DNA of 64,000 nt from NCBI GenBank assembly GCA_964511065.1, contig CAZEEG010000012.1:1-64000 (forward strand), written 5' to 3'. Position numbers and translations under genes: made by a program. The stretch comes from CALBRZ01 sp964511065. GTDB lineage: Bacteria; Planctomycetota; Planctomycetia; Pirellulales; S012-138. Under the pieces are notes generated by a model that saw only the letters and a list, made by a program, of their open reading frames with translations, was not told the DNA's origin and searched no databases. Every line of letters starts with the position of its first letter. The stretch's first letter is position 1. Positions 18,236-27,874 of the stretch are shown piece after piece.

Positions 18236-18675
18236 GTACACTGGAAAGGGAACGCAGTCGCGGGCGAAGTGGCAAGGTGCCGCCGTCGATCTGATCCTCC
18301 CCTCTATGCACCGTAAGACCGCGTCGACCGCCATTGGCCTTCGCTGGCCAGCCCCGTTGACCGCTTGGCTTGTTGCCGTGTCCTCAGCGGGCCGCTCCCC
18401 GATGGGCACGGTTTGGGAGCCCAAGGACGCCGCGGCGCTACGATCGCTTGCCACTGTTGGGGAATTCCTTGCGACCGATGGCGGGCGACCGTTGCACCCG
18501 CTCGCCCTCCCGCCCCAGGGCCGCAACGGAACAGGCGGCCGCCGGCGCACGCGGGGCACCGCCAGGGACGGGCGTGGGGGTTGATGCGTGTGTAATGGAC
18601 CGGGGCCGTTGCTAACCGGCCGTGGCGATGCGGCGCTGCCGCGAGACGTTTCAGCCGTTTGTGAGATCACCCTTC
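18236..18675. other. Intergenic, no gene recognised
   Basis: The 440 bp lie between two co-directional genes. Open frames exist on both strands but have Pro/Arg/Gly-rich, shadow-like composition. Nothing else was seen. Confidence 0.4.
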
Positions 18676-20328
18676 ATGAAGCTCTCCTCCATCCCGCAGA
18701 TCTACCGAAATTTGAATCGGGCGGTCGAGATCTTCTCAGTACTGAGCAAGTACGGGCTGGCGAACTGGGCCAGCCGGTTCGATGTCGAGTTTGCCAAGAA
18801 CCTGTTCAAGGCGCGCGACGGCCAGGCGCTGGGCAAGCAGCCACCGGAGCGGCGGATTCGCCTGGCGCTCACGGAACTTGGCCCCACGTTCATCAAGCTG
18901 GGGCAGGTTCTCAGCACGCGGCCCGATTTGGTTGGCGTGGCGCTGGCCCAAGAACTGGAGCACCTTCAGGAAGAGGCGCCGGCGGATAGTATTGGCGACG
19001 TCCGCAAGACGATCGAATCGGAGTTTCACCGGCCGATTGAGGAACTGTACGCCGAGTTTGACCCGGTGCCGCTGGCATCGGCCTCGATCGGTCAGGTTCA
19101 CGCCGCGCGGTTGCATTCCGGCGAGGCCGTGGTGGTGAAGGTCAAGCACAGCCGCGTGGAGGAAAAGATCCGCGTCGACTTGGATATCATCACCGGCCTG
19201 GCCCAGTTCGCCGAAAAGATGCCCGAGTACAAGAATTACCGGCCGGTGGCCACCATGGAGGAGTTTCGGCGGACACTGCTGCGGGAATTGGATTTCAACC
19301 GCGAGCGGCGGAACATGCAGCGTTTTGCCCGGAACTTTCGCCGCGACCGCCGGGTGCGCATCCCGATGGCCTACACGGAGCTTTGTACCAGTCGCGTGCT
19401 GACGATGGAGCGGCTCAGCGGCGTGAAGTTGGCCGAGGCGGCCAAGATGCGCGGCAACACCGCGGAACTGGAAGAGATTGCCCGCCGCGGGGCGCACATC
19501 TTCCTGGAGATGATCTTCACACACGGCTTCTTCCATGCCGATCCCCACCCCGGCAACATCGTGATTCTGGAAGGCAACGTGCTGGGACTGTTCGACTTTG
19601 GCATGGTAGGCCAGGTTGACGAGCGGCTCCGCGAGGACATTGAAGAAATGCTCGTGGCCCTGGTGGGCCGCGACGCCGAACACCTGACCTCGCTGATCGT
19701 GCGCGTGGGCCGGGTTCCCCAGAACCTGGACCTGGCATCGCTCAGTTACGACGTGGCCGAGTACGTTGCCAATTATGCCGATCAGCCGCTCAACGACTTC
19801 GACTTCACCGGCGCTATCAACGAACTCACGGAACTGATCCGGCGTTACGAGATCACGCTTCCGCCGCGTATCGCCATGCTCCTGAAGGTGCTGGTGATGC
19901 TGGAAGGGATGAGCCGCATGGCCAGCCCCAGCTTCAACCTGATCGAAGTGATTCGCCCTTACCAGCGCAAGCTGATCTTGAGGCGGCTTTCACCTCTGCG
20001 GCGGATCCGCAAGCTCCAACGCATCTATCGCGAACTTGAACACCTGGCCGAAGTCACGCCGCGCAGCCTGTCCGATATCCTCGAACAAATCCAAAGCGGC
20101 AAGTTTGATATCCATCTCGACCACCGGGGGCTGGAACCATCGGTAAACCGCCTGGTGATGGGCCTGCTGACCAGCGCCTTGTTCCTCGGTTCGTCGATCA
20201 TGCTCTGCCAGAACGTGCCGCCGCTGATCGGCAACGTGTCGTTCATCGGCGCCGCCGGGGGCATCCTTTCGCTGGTGCTCGCCATGCGGCTGTTTTGGGC
20301 CATTGGCAAGAGCGGCCGGCTCGATTGA
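18676..20328 (+). CDS. UbiB/ABC1/ADCK-family atypical kinase
   Basis: The protein has 550 residues from the ATG at 18676 (MKLSSIPQIYRN). Family motifs appear in order: the KxGQ motif (FIKLGQVLSTRPDL), the alanine-rich nucleotide loop (PLASASIGQVHAA) followed by the VVVKVKH lysine, the catalytic HADPHPGN and the metal-binding FDFGMVG. Two hydrophobic segments close the C-terminus, as usual for UbiB. Members support ubiquinone or menaquinone synthesis by extracting lipid intermediates from the membrane, using ATP. No quinone gene lies next to it here. Confidence 0.93.
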   Translation: MKLSSIPQIYRNLNRAVEIFSVLSKYGLANWASRFDVEFAKNLFKARDGQALGKQPPERRIRLALTELGPTFIKLGQVLSTRPDLVGVALAQELEHLQEEAPADSIGDVRKTIESEFHRPIEELYAEFDPVPLASASIGQVHAARLHSGEAVVVKVKHSRVEEKIRVDLDIITGLAQFAEKMPEYKNYRPVATMEEFRRTLLRELDFNRERRNMQRFARNFRRDRRVRIPMAYTELCTSRVLTMERLSGVKLAEAAKMRGNTAELEEIARRGAHIFLEMIFTHGFFHADPHPGNIVILEGNVLGLFDFGMVGQVDERLREDIEEMLVALVGRDAEHLTSLIVRVGRVPQNLDLASLSYDVAEYVANYADQPLNDFDFTGAINELTELIRRYEITLPPRIAMLLKVLVMLEGMSRMASPSFNLIEVIRPYQRKLILRRLSPLRRIRKLQRIYRELEHLAEVTPRSLSDILEQIQSGKFDIHLDHRGLEPSVNRLVMGLLTSALFLGSSIMLCQNVPPLIGNVSFIGAAGGILSLVLAMRLFWAIGKSGRLD

Positions 20329-20429
20329 TGTACCGGCCAGTGGCCGTGCCGCCGCGCCGGCACATGACGGCCCACCGCGCTGCTGCCCGGGACACGCTTA
20401 CTCCCGGCCCTGCTGCTGGCCGGGTGGTT

Positions 20430-21269
20430 TCACCTGCTGGCCGGCTCGCTGGGTTGAATCTCGAACAACCGCGGCCAGAGTTTTCCGGTGACGAAGATCC
20501 GCCCGCCGGCCTGGTCGTAGGCAATGCCGTTGAGCACGGCTTCGCGATCGGACAGCGGCGGCCGCAGCGGTGCCAGGTTGAGCCAGCTTGTGACCTGGCC
20601 GGTTTGCGGGTTGATGCGGGCGATTCGATCGGAATACCAGACATTGGCGTAAATCTGGCCGTCGATGTATTCCAGTTCGTTCACGTAGCCGAGCGGTTGG
20701 CCGCCATCGGTGACCTTGAGCGTACGAACGATGTTGAAGGTGGCCGGGTCGCGAAACAGCAGTGTGTCCGAGCCGTCGCTTTGGATCAGGTGCCGCCCGT
20801 CGTAGGTCAGGCCCCAGCCTTCTCCCTGGTAGGCGATGCGCCGTTTCTCTTCCAGCGTTTCCTTGTCGAAGACGATGGCGACGCCTTCTTTCCAGGTGAG
20901 CAGGTAGATTTCGTCGCCCACGGCGGCGATGCCTTCGGCGAAGAAGCGGCTATCCAGCGGCACTTCGTTCAAGACCTTGCCGGTCGCGATCTCCACCCGC
21001 CGCAACCGGCTGCGGCCGTAATGGCCTGTGCTTTCGTACAGCGCGCCGCCGTCGTACAGCAGCCCTTGCGTGAAAGCGCCAGTATCGTGCGGGTATTGCG
21101 CGGTCACTTCCACGGCCAGCACCGGCGGGCGGGGCCGCGGCCGATTGTAGTACGCCAGCGCTGCCAGGGCGGCGCCTACCGCGGCAGCCGGCGCCAACCA
21201 CGACACCAGTCGCCTTCCCGGGGAATGTGCTTTGCGCGGCGCCGAGGCCGGCATCCTTCGCGCTTTCAC
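20430..21269 (-). CDS. Glutaminyl-peptide cyclotransferase (glutamine cyclotransferase, plant/bacterial type)
   Basis: The protein has 279 residues from a GTG start with AAAGGAA upstream. A single N-terminal membrane helix (about 20-40) anchors or exports it. The five-bladed propeller motifs of this type of cyclase follow: PHDTGAFTQGLLYDGG, YESTGHYGRSRLRR, FAEGIA with YLLTWKEG, GEGWGLTYDG and the NELEYIDGQIYANVW stretch. The enzyme converts N-terminal Gln to pyroglutamate on peptides in the envelope. It lies 85 nt downstream of the TatD-like gene in the same direction and may share its transcript. Confidence 0.9.
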   Translation of the reverse strand: MKARRMPASAPRKAHSPGRRLVSWLAPAAAVGAALAALAYYNRPRPRPPVLAVEVTAQYPHDTGAFTQGLLYDGGALYESTGHYGRSRLRRVEIATGKVLNEVPLDSRFFAEGIAAVGDEIYLLTWKEGVAIVFDKETLEEKRRIAYQGEGWGLTYDGRHLIQSDGSDTLLFRDPATFNIVRTLKVTDGGQPLGYVNELEYIDGQIYANVWYSDRIARINPQTGQVTSWLNLAPLRPPLSDREAVLNGIAYDQAGGRIFVTGKLWPRLFEIQPSEPASR

Positions 21270-21354
21270 CGCGAGTTCCTTTCGCCTTCAGGCTGCGCCG
21301 CGGCCGGGAGTTGGCCGCCGCTGCGCGGGCCGCACAACTTGGCAACCATCGCCG

Positions 21355-22269
21355 CTACCGAATGATGGTTGAATCGCCCGGCTGGTCAACGCGCGGCGTT
21401 TGCCCGCCCCGCAGCACGCTGCTGCCTTCATACAGGGTGCGCTGATCGATGGGCGGGGGATTTAACCAGTCCTGCTCGTTCATCTGGCCGCTTTGGCTGT
21501 AGGCGGCCAGGGCGTTGGCGTAACAGACGGCATCAACGTGTTCCTGGGGGATGCCGTTTTGGAGCATCAACTGGGCCGTCTTGGGAACGGCCAGCGGGTC
21601 GGAGACACCCCAATCGGCGGCCGAATCGATGAAGATCCGTTCCGCGCCGTACTTCTTGACGATTTCGACCATCCGCTCGTTGCCCATCTTGGTGTGCGGG
21701 TAGATGGTGAACGCGGCCCAGAATCCCCGGTCGAGCACTTCTTGCACGGTTTCTTCGTTGTTGTGGTCGACAACCACCTTGGACGGGGCGATGCCGTGCT
21801 CCTCGCACAGGTCCATGCTGCGGCTGGTGCCGGCCTTCTTGTTGCGGTGCGGCGTGTGGATCATGACCGGCAGGTCCACTTCCTTGGCCAGCTCAAGCTG
21901 GGCGCGGAAGTATTTTTCTTCGGCGGCGGTCATGTCGTCGAAACCGATCTCGCCTACGGCCACCACGCCTTCTTTCACCAGGTACAGCGGCAGCAACTCC
22001 ATCACCTGCTCGGCCAGCGGTTCGTTGTTGGCCTCCTTGGAATTGAGGCCGATGGCACAGTAATGCCGAATGCCGAACTGCGCCGCCCGAAACCGCTCAA
22101 ATCCCACCAGCGTAGAAAAGTAATCCTGGAAACTGCCGAGATTGGTACGGGGCTGGCCCAGCCAGAATGCCGGCTCGATGATCGCCACCACGCCGGCGGC
22201 CGCCATGGCTTCGTAATCGTCGGTGGTGCGGGAAACCGCGTGAACGTGCGGATCAATGAAACGGGGCAC
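21355..22269 (-). CDS. eboB: TatD-like metal-dependent hydrolase, EboB-like
   Basis: The protein has 304 residues, GTG start with GGAAG about six bases upstream. Metal-binding motifs of the amidohydrolase/TatD fold are present: FIDPHVHAV, VGEIGFDD, VMIHTPH, and DSAADWG near the C-terminus. The family around eboB of the ebo (eustigmatophyte/bacterial operon) cluster looks like this, and an EboA-like gene lies 1.8 kb upstream on the same strand. In known ebo clusters the two are adjacent; here two unrelated genes separate them, and eboC-F are not in the window. Ebo products export or assemble a cryptic metabolite; the substrate of this hydrolase is not known. Confidence 0.8.
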   Translation of the reverse strand: MPRFIDPHVHAVSRTTDDYEAMAAAGVVAIIEPAFWLGQPRTNLGSFQDYFSTLVGFERFRAAQFGIRHYCAIGLNSKEANNEPLAEQVMELLPLYLVKEGVVAVGEIGFDDMTAAEEKYFRAQLELAKEVDLPVMIHTPHRNKKAGTSRSMDLCEEHGIAPSKVVVDHNNEETVQEVLDRGFWAAFTIYPHTKMGNERMVEIVKKYGAERIFIDSAADWGVSDPLAVPKTAQLMLQNGIPQEHVDAVCYANALAAYSQSGQMNEQDWLNPPPIDQRTLYEGSSVLRGGQTPRVDQPGDSTIIR

Positions 22270-22397
22270 GACGTACTTCCATCAGGTTCGAGGAGTGAAA
22301 TTCTGGATGATCTCGGGATCCACCCGCCGGCATTGGATGCCGATTAGTGTATCGGAAAGTTGGCCGTGGCCGAAGCCGCTGAAGACAGATGGCCCCC

Positions 22398-23498
22398 CTA
22401 GGCGGCGATCAGTTCGCAGCGTTCCGCCTCCAGCGGCAGGTCTTGGGATATTTGCCAGCATTGGGAAACGGCTTTGCCTTGTATGGAGGCTTCGCTCCAG
22501 CCGGATGCATCGATGGCCGTTTTGATGGCATATTGCGGCACATCCAATCGAATCACTCGATCGCTTTCCACGATCAACAGCCAGCGGTCGTCGGCAACAT
22601 TAGCATCGACCGCTTCCATGCGGCGCTGCTGCGTGGGGATGGGCACGTCCAGCGGCGTGCCTTGCAGAAACCGATGAGCAAGCCCATGGAGGAAATACAG
22701 CCCTTGGCTGGTAAGCAGGATCACGGTTCCCTGGACGACCAGCACCCGATACGCGATGCCTTCCATCCCACCGTATTGGATCATTGTCGGGGCAGCATCC
22801 TGGAGGACATCGTGGAAGAACGCCAGCGTACCGTCCTTGCCCAGTGCGATCGCTGATGGGGATTCCAGGTTTGTCCCCAGCGGGCAGACATCCACCACGT
22901 CCAGGCCCGGTAACGTCATGACCCGGGCGCCTGTGAGCCCAACGCTTGTGAGCGGAGTCGCCACCATTCCGTCTTTGCGCGCTGCGCAGACAATCACTTC
23001 GGGCACACGGTGCGACACAACGCTGACAGCCTTGTAGTAGTTCAGAGGACGTTCGCGGATGCGATGAAGCGTGATCGCTTGAACGTCGCTGGTCGTAGGT
23101 CGCGTCGTCATCAGTCCAGTTGGTCCCAAGGGCGCAACAAACGACCCCTCGGCCGTTGCGATAACACCATGAGCGCCACAGGGAAAGACGATACGCGTGC
23201 CATGTGGACCTGCTGTTGGAACGGTCAGAAACACGACTTCCGATCGTGTGCTCACGGCATAAGTCGAGCCGATAAAGGCGGTGCCATTCACGGATTCAGA
23301 ATCTGGATCGCCAAATCGCAGGTCCTGCACGTCGTCGCCAACGTGCGCGATGAATAAGAGCCTTCCATCTTCGGAGCCCAGGCAGAATTCGCCGTCATGG
23401 CGTCCCGCTCCGGCCCATGAAATCGCAAAACCGTCAGGGAACGTCCAGTCTCGATAGGGCGGCACGCGTGCATTGTCATTGGGACCGTGGTCGCTCAT
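22398..23498 (-). CDS. Unrecognised protein, probable beta-propeller
   Basis: The protein has 366 residues and I do not recognise the family. Regularly spaced beta-rich segments with Gly-Asp turns (GEFCLGSEDGRLLFIA, VFLTVPTAG, SAIALGKDGTLAFFHD, GTVILLTSQGLYFLHG and DDRWLLIVESDRVIRLD) suggest a propeller of about six or seven blades. There is no signal peptide, so it is likely cytoplasmic. Its start overlaps the stop of the preceding gene in an ATGA (4-nt overlap), which implies translational coupling. Local base composition is more AT-rich than its neighbours, and it interrupts eboA-eboB, pointing to later acquisition. Confidence 0.75.
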   Translation of the reverse strand: MSDHGPNDNARVPPYRDWTFPDGFAISWAGAGRHDGEFCLGSEDGRLLFIAHVGDDVQDLRFGDPDSESVNGTAFIGSTYAVSTRSEVVFLTVPTAGPHGTRIVFPCGAHGVIATAEGSFVAPLGPTGLMTTRPTTSDVQAITLHRIRERPLNYYKAVSVVSHRVPEVIVCAARKDGMVATPLTSVGLTGARVMTLPGLDVVDVCPLGTNLESPSAIALGKDGTLAFFHDVLQDAAPTMIQYGGMEGIAYRVLVVQGTVILLTSQGLYFLHGLAHRFLQGTPLDVPIPTQQRRMEAVDANVADDRWLLIVESDRVIRLDVPQYAIKTAIDASGWSEASIQGKAVSQCWQISQDLPLEAERCELIAA

Positions 23499-23941
23499 AC
23501 GTGGTCCCCTTTCATCAAGCGTATTCGTTGAGCAGTCGTAATCAGACCGGCTTTTCCCATTTTAAGGAAGACGCCCTTGCTGGGCCGCATTTTCTCGCCT
23601 TTGCGATTTGGAGGGGCATCGTCGTTGAGCGGCATGAGCGGATAGCCATGCCACGCTTCGCCTTCTCTGGCACTGGGGAATGCCGCCACCTGCTGGCTCC
23701 ACGTCCCCAACTCGCGTAATCCGCCACCCTCGGGCTGCACGCCGTACAGCCAGCCGTTATCGCCGACAATTTCAAATTGGTCGGCACTGTCGAAAACCGC
23801 AAACTCCTCTTCCAAGGATAGCTCAGGCAGCCACTGTGCCGCTTGCGGATCGGCTCCGTGGTGCTTGGGCGTGAACTGATACCGATACCCGCTCCGTACG
23901 GTTGGAACGGGATGAACCCGAATGTTTTGGAGTCTCGGCAT
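23495..23941 (-). CDS. Unrecognised small protein coupled to the propeller gene
   Basis: The protein has 148 residues with no family I can name. It contains SLEEEFAVFDSADQFEIVGDN, a WLYGVQPEGGG stretch, then WHGYPLMPLND and a C-terminal basic helical part (AGLITTAQRIRLMKGDHV). There is no signal peptide or membrane segment. It is the first gene of a two-gene unit; its stop overlaps the next start by 4 nt. The pair could be a toxin/partner or a fragment of a larger propeller-based conflict system, but no catalytic motif is visible. Confidence 0.7.
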   Translation of the reverse strand: MPRLQNIRVHPVPTVRSGYRYQFTPKHHGADPQAAQWLPELSLEEEFAVFDSADQFEIVGDNGWLYGVQPEGGGLRELGTWSQQVAAFPSAREGEAWHGYPLMPLNDDAPPNRKGEKMRPSKGVFLKMGKAGLITTAQRIRLMKGDHV

Positions 23942-24031
23942 CGGCTGCCCCGGGTGGACCCTGTGGACTGGGTAACCGCCTTGCGGCCCTGTCGATCAAC
24001 GCCTTCTGACCCTTTGCGTGTTGCTGTTCGT

Positions 24032-24916
24032 TTACGTCTCGGCGGCCTTGGCGATGGTTTCCCAGGTGAACGCTCCTTGAGCGGCCTGCTGGGCCAGTTC
24101 AGGGTATGCCTTCAAGCTCTCGGCGGCTTGCGGAGCGGGGCAGGCTGCCAAAGCCAGTGCGGCGGCCTGTTGTTCCAGTTCGCTGCCCTCGCTGAGCACG
24201 TGCTGCAAGTCGGCCAGGGCCGCCTTGTCGGCGTGCGGGCCAACGCACCGCCAAAGCTCGGGGCTCACCGGGCGGCCCGCCGCCCAGCGTTCGTGCGCGT
24301 AGTCGCACAGCATCCGCATCAGCCGAGGGTTGGCACGGTCGTCCAGTCCCACCACCGGCGCCAAAGGCACGCCAATGAACAGGCACTTCAGCACCAATTG
24401 GTTCCAGGCGCCTTCATCGAGTTGTTCGGCCGGGTAAGGGTTGTGATGGGCCACCGCGCAGAACACCGCCTTCATGTTCGTGCGCACGCCTTCGGCCGCC
24501 CGGAGCTTGTGAGAAGCCGGGTAGGGCAGCACCGGCAGCGCCTGGTACAGCGCGACCAGTTCGCCCACGTCGCCCGCGTTGAAGAGCTTGTCGAGCGTTT
24601 CCAGGTAAGCGTTGACATTCGTTTCCGGGACGGCCAACACCAGCCGGGTGCGCGCGGCCTGGTCGATGCTCCAGGTGGACGGGTGCCAGCCGGGCCGGGC
24701 CTGCTGCGCTGCCGCCAGTTCGTCCTCGGTCAGCGCCAGATCGTCCTTACCGGTCTTGCGCGGGACCATTCCAAACGCCAGAAAGAACGACTGCCGGCTC
24801 TTGGATGCCGCGTTATGCTGAGCCTGTTCAAGCCAGGTGAGGACATCGTCGGGAAGACGACGACGGAGCCACGTATCCAGTAATTGCCGAGCCTGTGCCG
24901 CCGCTGATTCCGTCAT
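24032..24916 (-). CDS. eboA: EboA-like protein
   Basis: The protein has 294 residues from the ATG at 24916. It is soluble and alpha-helical, and its central HHNPYPAEQLDEGAWNQLVL segment, with KCLFIG after it, is the feature I associate with EboA. The function of EboA is not established; in algae and bacteria it belongs to a cluster exporting a metabolite. Here it is the first gene of a minus-strand series that later includes the EboB-like hydrolase, with an inserted gene pair between. The C-terminal third is alanine-rich. Confidence 0.75.
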   Translation of the reverse strand: MTESAAAQARQLLDTWLRRRLPDDVLTWLEQAQHNAASKSRQSFFLAFGMVPRKTGKDDLALTEDELAAAQQARPGWHPSTWSIDQAARTRLVLAVPETNVNAYLETLDKLFNAGDVGELVALYQALPVLPYPASHKLRAAEGVRTNMKAVFCAVAHHNPYPAEQLDEGAWNQLVLKCLFIGVPLAPVVGLDDRANPRLMRMLCDYAHERWAAGRPVSPELWRCVGPHADKAALADLQHVLSEGSELEQQAAALALAACPAPQAAESLKAYPELAQQAAQGAFTWETIAKAAET

Positions 24917-25406
24917 AGCAAGTCCAACTTCCAGAGGGAGGGGCCTTGGGCTCTGCCGGGCGTACCGTGCCCCGGCTCGCCGCCGCAGAATGCCACAGCT
25001 TTTCCCGGCGGAGCAACCCAACCGCAGCCCCGATTGGCCGGTTGCCGGCGAGGTCGAAGCTCACGTCGTGGATGCCCTCACCGTCCGTCCATGGTAATGC
25101 TGCTGCGCGCGCGGTTGCAAGTTCACCGAGGGGTGGGCAAAGGCGGCCGCCGGTTTGCCATGCTCCGTGATTGCCCGGCGGACGGCGCTCCTGGTGCGCT
25201 CCTGGTGGCAGAACATGATCTCGGTTCGCCCCCCTGAGGCTGCCAGAACATCCACGCCAGGGCACGGCTCACTGCTCGCGGTTTGGCGCAGTTTTGTTGC
25301 ACCTTGAGTTGGCCCTGGTGATAATTCCGGGGCGCGCCACAAGGCACGCCCCTTGCCGATCCAGGCACTTGGTGCCACCAGCTCTTTCTTACCCGGAGCG
25401 CCAACT
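24917..25406. other. Divergent intergenic region
   Basis: The 490 bp lie between the divergent EboA-like and PQQ-type propeller genes and should contain both promoters. No gene or hairpin was recognised. Confidence 0.4.
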
Positions 25407-26891
25407 GTGAAACGCTTGCTCTTTCCGAACGTGTTGGCCGCGCTGGCGTGGAGCTTGATTTCGGCGAGCCTGCTGGTTGCCGACGAGTGGAACCAGTGGC
25501 GCGGCCCCAACCGCGACGGCGTGGACCCCGACTCGCCCCGATTGATTGCATCGCTACCCGAGCAGGGACTCCAACCGCTCTGGATCAGCGACGCGATTCC
25601 CTCGGGCGGTTCGGGCGGATGGAGCAGCCCGGTGGTCACGGGCGGCCGGGTGTACCTGTTTGCCCACCTCAAGAACCGCCAGGGCGATCCGCCGCCCAGG
25701 CAGTATCCTTGGCTACCGCCGGACAAACGCGGGGGCATGTCGGAGGCCGAGTACCGGGAGTATGAAGCCAAGCGCCGCGACGAAGACCAGAATCTGAGCA
25801 GGTTCTTTGACTTCCGCGAGCGCGTGTATTGCCTGGATGCAGCCTCCGGCAAGACGCTCTGGGTCAACGACCGCCCTTCGGTCTACAGCCGATTCCTGCA
25901 ATCGGGCTCACCGGCCGTGATCGGCGGCAAGGTATATGTCCTGGGCGCCGGCCGCATCGCCCGCTGCCTCGATGCGGCCACCGGGAAAGACCTTTGGGAA
26001 ACGCGCCTGCCCGGCGAGTTTCGCGACGAATACATGATGTCGTCGTTTGCCGTGGCCGACGGCGTGGCCGTGGTGCTGTGCGGGCATCTGTTCGGGCTGG
26101 ACGCTGCGACCGGCAATCTCATTTGGGAAGGCGACCCCAAGACCACCTCCGGCACCCATTCCTCGCCGGCTGTGTGGAAGCATCAAGACCAGGAATACGT
26201 GGTCGCGAACGTGGCGAGCGATGAAACGATTTGCATCGTTCCGCGCTCAGGCAAGGAACTGTGGCGGGTGCAGTCGCAAGCCCGGCTTTCAACGCCGGTC
26301 GTCTCGGGGGATCGGATGGTGACCCTGGGCGATAGCCGCAAGAAGGGCCTCCGCTGTTTCAAGCTTTCGCCGCAGGGTGCCGAGCAGCTTTGGGTGTACC
26401 AGGGAGTGGCCGACAAAGGCGCCAGCCCTGTGATCGTGGGATCGTATGTCTACGCCCAGGGTGAAAAGCGGTTGGCCTGCGTAAACCTGGCGACCGGTAA
26501 GGCAGCCTGGAGCACGACGCTGGATTTGGCCAATCCGCAGTACACCTCGCTGGTGGCCGGCGACAACAAGGTGATCTACTCGTGCGATGGCGTACTGCTG
26601 TTTGAGGCGACCGACGAGGATTTCAACCCGCTGTTCCAGGCCAAGATGAACCGCGAGGGGCTGCTGGCTTCCGAGGAGGTTCATCGGCGGCTCTTGAAGT
26701 TGGATGAAGTGGAAAAAGGGGAGGGAGGCCTGGAAAAAGCCCGGCAAATTTTCAATTCGGAAGTCGAGAAATTTGGTCCGCTAGCCTGCGCTACACCGGC
26801 CCTGGATGGGGGGCGGCTCTACATCCGTACGCCACAAGCCATTGTGTGTTATGATCTTAGCGCAGGCGGCGCGGTGCTCGGCGGCGAGTGA
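25407..26891 (+). CDS. Exported PQQ-type beta-propeller protein
   Basis: The protein has 494 residues from a GTG at 25407 with GGAG ten bases upstream. A signal peptide (KRLLFPNVLAALAWSLISA, cleaved near VADEW) precedes WNQWRGPNRDG, the typical opening of the planctomycete outer-membrane-biogenesis-like PQQ propellers. Repeated blade motifs follow, such as YCLDAASGKTLWVND, RCLDAATGKDLWE, FGLDAATGNLIWEG and ACVNLATGKAAWS. These proteins usually lack bound PQQ and are thought to be binding scaffolds in the periplasm or outside. It is followed 240 nt later by a sigma factor gene. Confidence 0.88.
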   Translation: MKRLLFPNVLAALAWSLISASLLVADEWNQWRGPNRDGVDPDSPRLIASLPEQGLQPLWISDAIPSGGSGGWSSPVVTGGRVYLFAHLKNRQGDPPPRQYPWLPPDKRGGMSEAEYREYEAKRRDEDQNLSRFFDFRERVYCLDAASGKTLWVNDRPSVYSRFLQSGSPAVIGGKVYVLGAGRIARCLDAATGKDLWETRLPGEFRDEYMMSSFAVADGVAVVLCGHLFGLDAATGNLIWEGDPKTTSGTHSSPAVWKHQDQEYVVANVASDETICIVPRSGKELWRVQSQARLSTPVVSGDRMVTLGDSRKKGLRCFKLSPQGAEQLWVYQGVADKGASPVIVGSYVYAQGEKRLACVNLATGKAAWSTTLDLANPQYTSLVAGDNKVIYSCDGVLLFEATDEDFNPLFQAKMNREGLLASEEVHRRLLKLDEVEKGEGGLEKARQIFNSEVEKFGPLACATPALDGGRLYIRTPQAIVCYDLSAGGAVLGGE

Positions 26892-27131
26892 GCCGCGGGT
26901 GGCCCCCCTCGGTCATCGGCCCGATATACTGCTTTGGTGGGGGGCTAGTGCAGCACAATCCGCCAGGAAAACTTACAATAGGAAGAATAGGTTGCCGCGG
27001 CGAAGTCGGTGGACTACAGGCCCCAGGCCCGCGCTGCGGTGATTTGCGCGGTTGTGTCCCCCGTCTGTGCGGGGGGGCTTGCGTTCCAATACCGCGGTGC
27101 CATTCTTCCTCGCTGCCGAAAGGGCAGATGC

Positions 27132-27689
27132 ATGGAAACGGCGGAAAGCTCCATTGCGCAACTGATCGAAGACCTCAAGCGGGGTAATGAACAAGCGGCC
27201 CTGGCTTTGTGGGAGCGGTATTTGCCGCGTTTGCGGGCGGTGGCAAACCGAACCCTGGCTACGGTTCCGCGCACGGCGGCCGATCAGAGCGATGCCCTGC
27301 AGGATGCCCAGCTCAGCTTCTGGAAAAAAGCCGCCGCCGGCAACCTGCCGGAAGACCTGAACCAGAACAGTCTTTGGGGGCTGTTGCGGGTGATCGTCTT
27401 TCGCAAGGCGTTGCGCCAGGTTCGCAAAGGCAAGGGCGAGGTGCCCGAGGCGGCAATTCCCGACTTCCGCATCGACGACGTGTTTGCGCAGGTCTCGTCG
27501 GCCGATTTCGATCTGCACTGCGAAGAACTGCTGCTCAAGTTGGACGATGGCCTGCGGCAAATTGCCCTGCTCAAGCTGGTCAACCATAAGAACAAGGAAA
27601 TCGCCAAGCTGATCGGCCGTTCGGAAAAAACCGTACAGCGCAAGCTGGATTTGATTCGGGTGCTGTGGAACGACGAGTTGCGGGGCTGA
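27132..27689 (+). CDS. ECF-type sigma factor (planctomycete ECF subfamily)
   Basis: The protein has 185 residues from the ATG at 27132, with AAAGGG just upstream. Region 2 covers about residues 15-90 (ALALWERYLPRLRAVANRTL, then SDALQDAQLSFWKKAA), and region 4 is the C-terminal helix-turn-helix (HKNKEIAKLIGRSEKTVQRKLDLIR). It replaces sigma-70 at stress- or signal-specific promoters. No anti-sigma factor is adjacent; instead a transmembrane Ser/Thr kinase follows 185 nt downstream, a pairing frequent in planctomycetes, where the kinase probably controls sigma activity. Confidence 0.9.
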   Translation: METAESSIAQLIEDLKRGNEQAALALWERYLPRLRAVANRTLATVPRTAADQSDALQDAQLSFWKKAAAGNLPEDLNQNSLWGLLRVIVFRKALRQVRKGKGEVPEAAIPDFRIDDVFAQVSSADFDLHCEELLLKLDDGLRQIALLKLVNHKNKEIAKLIGRSEKTVQRKLDLIRVLWNDELRG

Positions 27690-27874
27690 GAGTGCGCCGC
27701 CGCCAGCGCGTTTCGGCAGCGCATTCACTGGCCGCCGGGCTTGGGTAGATTGGAGCGCTGGCCAAAACGTCCATTTTTTCCCGCTGCGCGGCATTAGGAA
27801 GGCAGTGGAATCGGGACGGACCCCATGCCGGCCCGCTGCGCGTGACGCAACTCTTTATTCCAGGAGCGTTTACC

